The position numbers and the translations under genes are program-made. From positions 18,436,654 through 18,500,653 of the forward strand of contig RSEF01000005.1 in NCBI GenBank assembly GCA_003993805.1: a stretch of DNA of 64,000 nt, read 5' to 3'. Shown piece after piece: positions 61,501 through 64,000 of this stretch; the stretch's first letter is position 1; each line of letters opens with the position of its first letter. Below the pieces are notes generated by a model that was not told the DNA's origin, searched no databases, and saw only the letters and a list, made by a program, of their open reading frames with translations. The stretch comes from Himantopus leucocephalus (taxonomy: Eukaryota > Chordata > Aves > Charadriiformes > Recurvirostridae).

Positions 61501-63754
61501 TATCATCTTTGGAGACCGTTTTAATTCCAGCCTTTCCTTCTCTAGCCCTCTTTCTTGTGCTATTTCCCTGAGTATCCCAGGACTTTTACATCCTGTACTA
61601 GAGAGCCAACTCACTCTTCTGGTGCAATTCAGCTTAAGAAAGGGAGAATCCTAACCATCCCTTGCTGACTCCTCTCTACACCTCAGTCATGCACTTACTA
61701 CTTTACCTGCAGCCAATGCTGTGGAGTATTAAGGGCTCTCTCAGGTCTTGGGTGTCTCTATAATATTTGAGTGAGTTTATTATTTAGAAGATAAGGCAAA
61801 TGTTATTCTTTCACGCTCACAACTTGTGCAAAATGCTTGCAATTCACAGCCAAGTTCTCCTGGAGCCTATGGTGATCAGTAACACAAGTTCCAGCTTGTC
61901 AACCCTCCTGGACCAGGTGCTCCTTCCATCAGTGTCTCTCTTTTGGCAGACTCGGGTGTAGTGGGCATTGAACAGCAAAAGGCCTAAGCTAGCAATCATT
62001 CAAATTAACAGGAGCCTGCCTCTTACTTCCAAGGTCTGAAGTAATCTCAAAAAGCTCAGCAGAGGATCTAAGAAGTGAGGGGTAGTCCTCCATGATTGGG
62101 GCAAAAGAGCTTTCTAATAAGGTAAAAGCAATTGCTTCAAAAGCACCTTGTCTAGAGTGCCAGGTTTTTAAGTCTTCTTTTAAGCAGCCCCTCTTATGCC
62201 AAGTAAGTGAACATGAAAGCAGAAACATCTGCCAAAGTTCTTAAGCCAAAGGGACCGTCTGTTCTGAATGCTGAGGCCTTCACTGAGGTCACTCTGATCC
62301 AACCAAGGCTCATGATTTTGCTTGTGAGAAGCATCCGGCCAAAGGCAGCCCAAAAGTTGCAGATCTTGGATAGAGCTTGTCCCAGCTGTCACATAGACCA
62401 GAGCAAGCTGAGAGCTGCTGCCATTACCTATGTGGGACACATCCTGTAGGAAAGCACTGTCTGTCAGTAGCAGCTAGAATGAACCCCAGCTTTCTTCTGG
62501 CTGTATTAACCTACCCCCAAACTCTTTCAATGTAGCGACTGACTGGAAATAACAAGGAAGGTGGTGTTGGATATGGAGGGTGGGCAGCATCCAGTCCAGG
62601 TGCTTTGTGTTCCTTTTGTGCTCCCGCAGGCAAGAGAATCCGTCCTCAACTTTTCCCTGAAGCAAAGCTGAGTAATGGGGCCCTTCCTAGATTGCCAAAG
62701 AGAAAGTAGGGGCAATCCTCCATGTGCACTGGAGTCAACTTGAAGAAAAAGGTAAGAAAGCCACCTAAGATCTTGCGTGCCACTTTTAGGGCCCAAGACA
62801 GAATGAAATCAGCAAACGTAGGGCCGTTTCAAGGTTTTACTGAGTCAACAGTGCAGAGATATCTGCGCTACAGTCTTCTGTGAACCTGCTAAGTGAGTGG
62901 TAGAGCTGGCAGGACAGATTTCACTCAGTCCCTCAGTGGGTCTGATCTGCCACTGACTGGAACTTCAAAGCAGATGAGATATGTCACCTGCTCAGGCTAG
63001 TTGCCTTGCTTGCATTGATGATGGCATAAGCTTCAGGGGAGGGGTGAATTCGGCATGCCTTGACTTGTACAGAGAGAGGAATTTCCCCTCAATTATTACC
63101 ACTCTACCAGCTGTAAAAACTCAGATTTCTATTTTTGCACAACACTTCTCCAAACAAAGGCATTATACAGACATGTGTAATTAAAATCCACACTCTGGGG
63201 AACTGCAAAATTGGCCATGCCTTCTGAAGAAGAAGCTTCTAGAAGGAAAGTCAGCAACTCTAGAGAAAGGGCACACTTTTTCACAAAATTGGTGGAGGAA
63301 ACAGAAAAATCCCTTACTCTTCAATTTCTGCTTTCTGCCACATGGTATGCATGTTTATCTCCTTCACTACATGACAAAATGGTTGCACAGCTGCCTGGAA
63401 ATCTTAGTGCAAGGTCCCTCCTCCTTGGTACAGTTTAGTCTCATTAATCTTTATAAGTCTCCGCTTTCCACTGCCTATTGCAGTTCCATCTCCTGGGCCA
63501 GCAATGCGTGTTATTCTCTCCTGTCAAGGTAACTCTTACCTCTGTTCTGGTCCCACTCTTTCTACCTCCCCTGTTCTCCTGTTGTCATCTTTCATGCAAG
63601 TGCCACTCAGCCCTCTCTGTTGTCTCACTTGCTAACTCATCCAGTCTTGATCCATTTCCAGAGCATCTGAAAGAGAGGAAATTGGTAGAAGTTGGAGAAA
63701 CCAAAGCCTGAATGTAACAGCAGATGAGAAACAGAGCAGAAAGGGCTGGGAGGC

Positions 63755-63941
63755 TGTGTTCAGCTTGACCTTGGCTGGATACCAGGTGCCCACCAAACCA
63801 CTCTATCACTCCTTGGCAGGAAAGGGGTGGGGAGAAAATAAGATGGAAAAGAACTTGTGGGTCAAGATAAAGGCAGTTTAATAAAGCAAAAGTGAAGGCT
63901 GCGCGGAAGCAAAGGAAAACAAAAGATTTATTCTCTACTCC
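63755..63941 (-). mobile_element. LTR 3' part (R-U5), minus orientation
   Basis: Read on the minus strand: GCTTTATTAAACTGCCTTTA (ATTAAA signal), a CTTGACCCACAAGTTC block, then GGTTTGGTGGGCACCTGG and an end near CTGAACACA. The GTGGGCACCTGG block separates this family from the LTR at 3015. U3 is missing because a plus LTR starts at 63942. Confidence 0.7.
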
Positions 63942-64000
63942 TGTCCTGGTTTGAGCAACACAGGATTAATTTCTCTTACAGTAATTTTACTTTTCAGTAA
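63942..64000 (+). mobile_element. LTR start, cut by window edge
   Basis: TGTCCTGGTTTGAGCAACAC followed by AGGATTAATTTCTCTTACAG has the same TGTCCTGGTTT opening as the LTR at 3015 and then diverges. It appears inserted into the minus LTR on its left; the other flank would lie beyond the window. Confidence 0.65.

Larger units (their letters stand above)
53651..63754. other. Single-copy sequence, no certain gene
   Basis: No repeat family recognised. Candidate minus-strand exons lie at 55486-55591 and 58436-58596. Longer open frames at 54328-54840 (plus), 59229-59666 (minus) and 60693-61139 (minus) overlap open frames in other phases and show no domain I recognise. Confidence 0.4.

Overview
The window looks like avian nuclear DNA that is intergenic or intronic. 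The main evidence is CR1 LINEs carrying the bird-type short-repeat 3' tail (29242 onward) and several LTRs whose ends resemble widespread avian ERV LTRs. Ancient MIR-like SINE and older CR1 relics lie underneath. No complete gene was recognised. There is no CpG island, no obvious conserved protein domain outside the LINEs, and no rRNA or tRNA that I could see. The long open frames outside the LINEs give no recognisable domain.

Layout. 1-245 is a CR1 3' fragment. 3010-4110 is an unusual inverted pair of LTRs facing each other across a primer-binding-site-like block, flanked by a candidate 5-bp duplication and cut by a 100-N gap. 4111-26877 is mostly single-copy sequence with an old CR1 piece (5108), three MIR-like SINEs (11020, 21935, 25238) and two decayed LINE pieces (15310, 15890). 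26878-28140 holds very old CR1 pieces. 29242-32402 is a head-to-head pair of younger CR1 copies: a minus copy with a broken reverse transcriptase and a plus copy with a 306-codon open frame whose catalytic motif is damaged. A second 100-N gap follows and then an LTR end (to 32637). 32638-44899 is T- and G-rich with one MIR-like SINE. A 10-N gap at 45000 sits in another LTR-like end. 45079-63754 is richer in A and C on this strand, with a CR1 fragment at 53423. The window closes with an LTR fragment interrupted by the start of an oppositely oriented LTR (63755-64000).

How it may work. The change of strand composition near 45 kb would fit two converging transcription units, plus strand on the left and minus strand on the right, but this was judged by eye. 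Several splice-bounded open segments on the predicted strands are listed as low-confidence candidate exons (44202-44664 plus; 47769, 49466, 55486 and 58436 minus). Similar chance combinations were easy to find, so none should be treated as a gene without transcript or cross-species evidence. The only protein-coding remnants I am confident of are the two CR1 ORF2 fossils.
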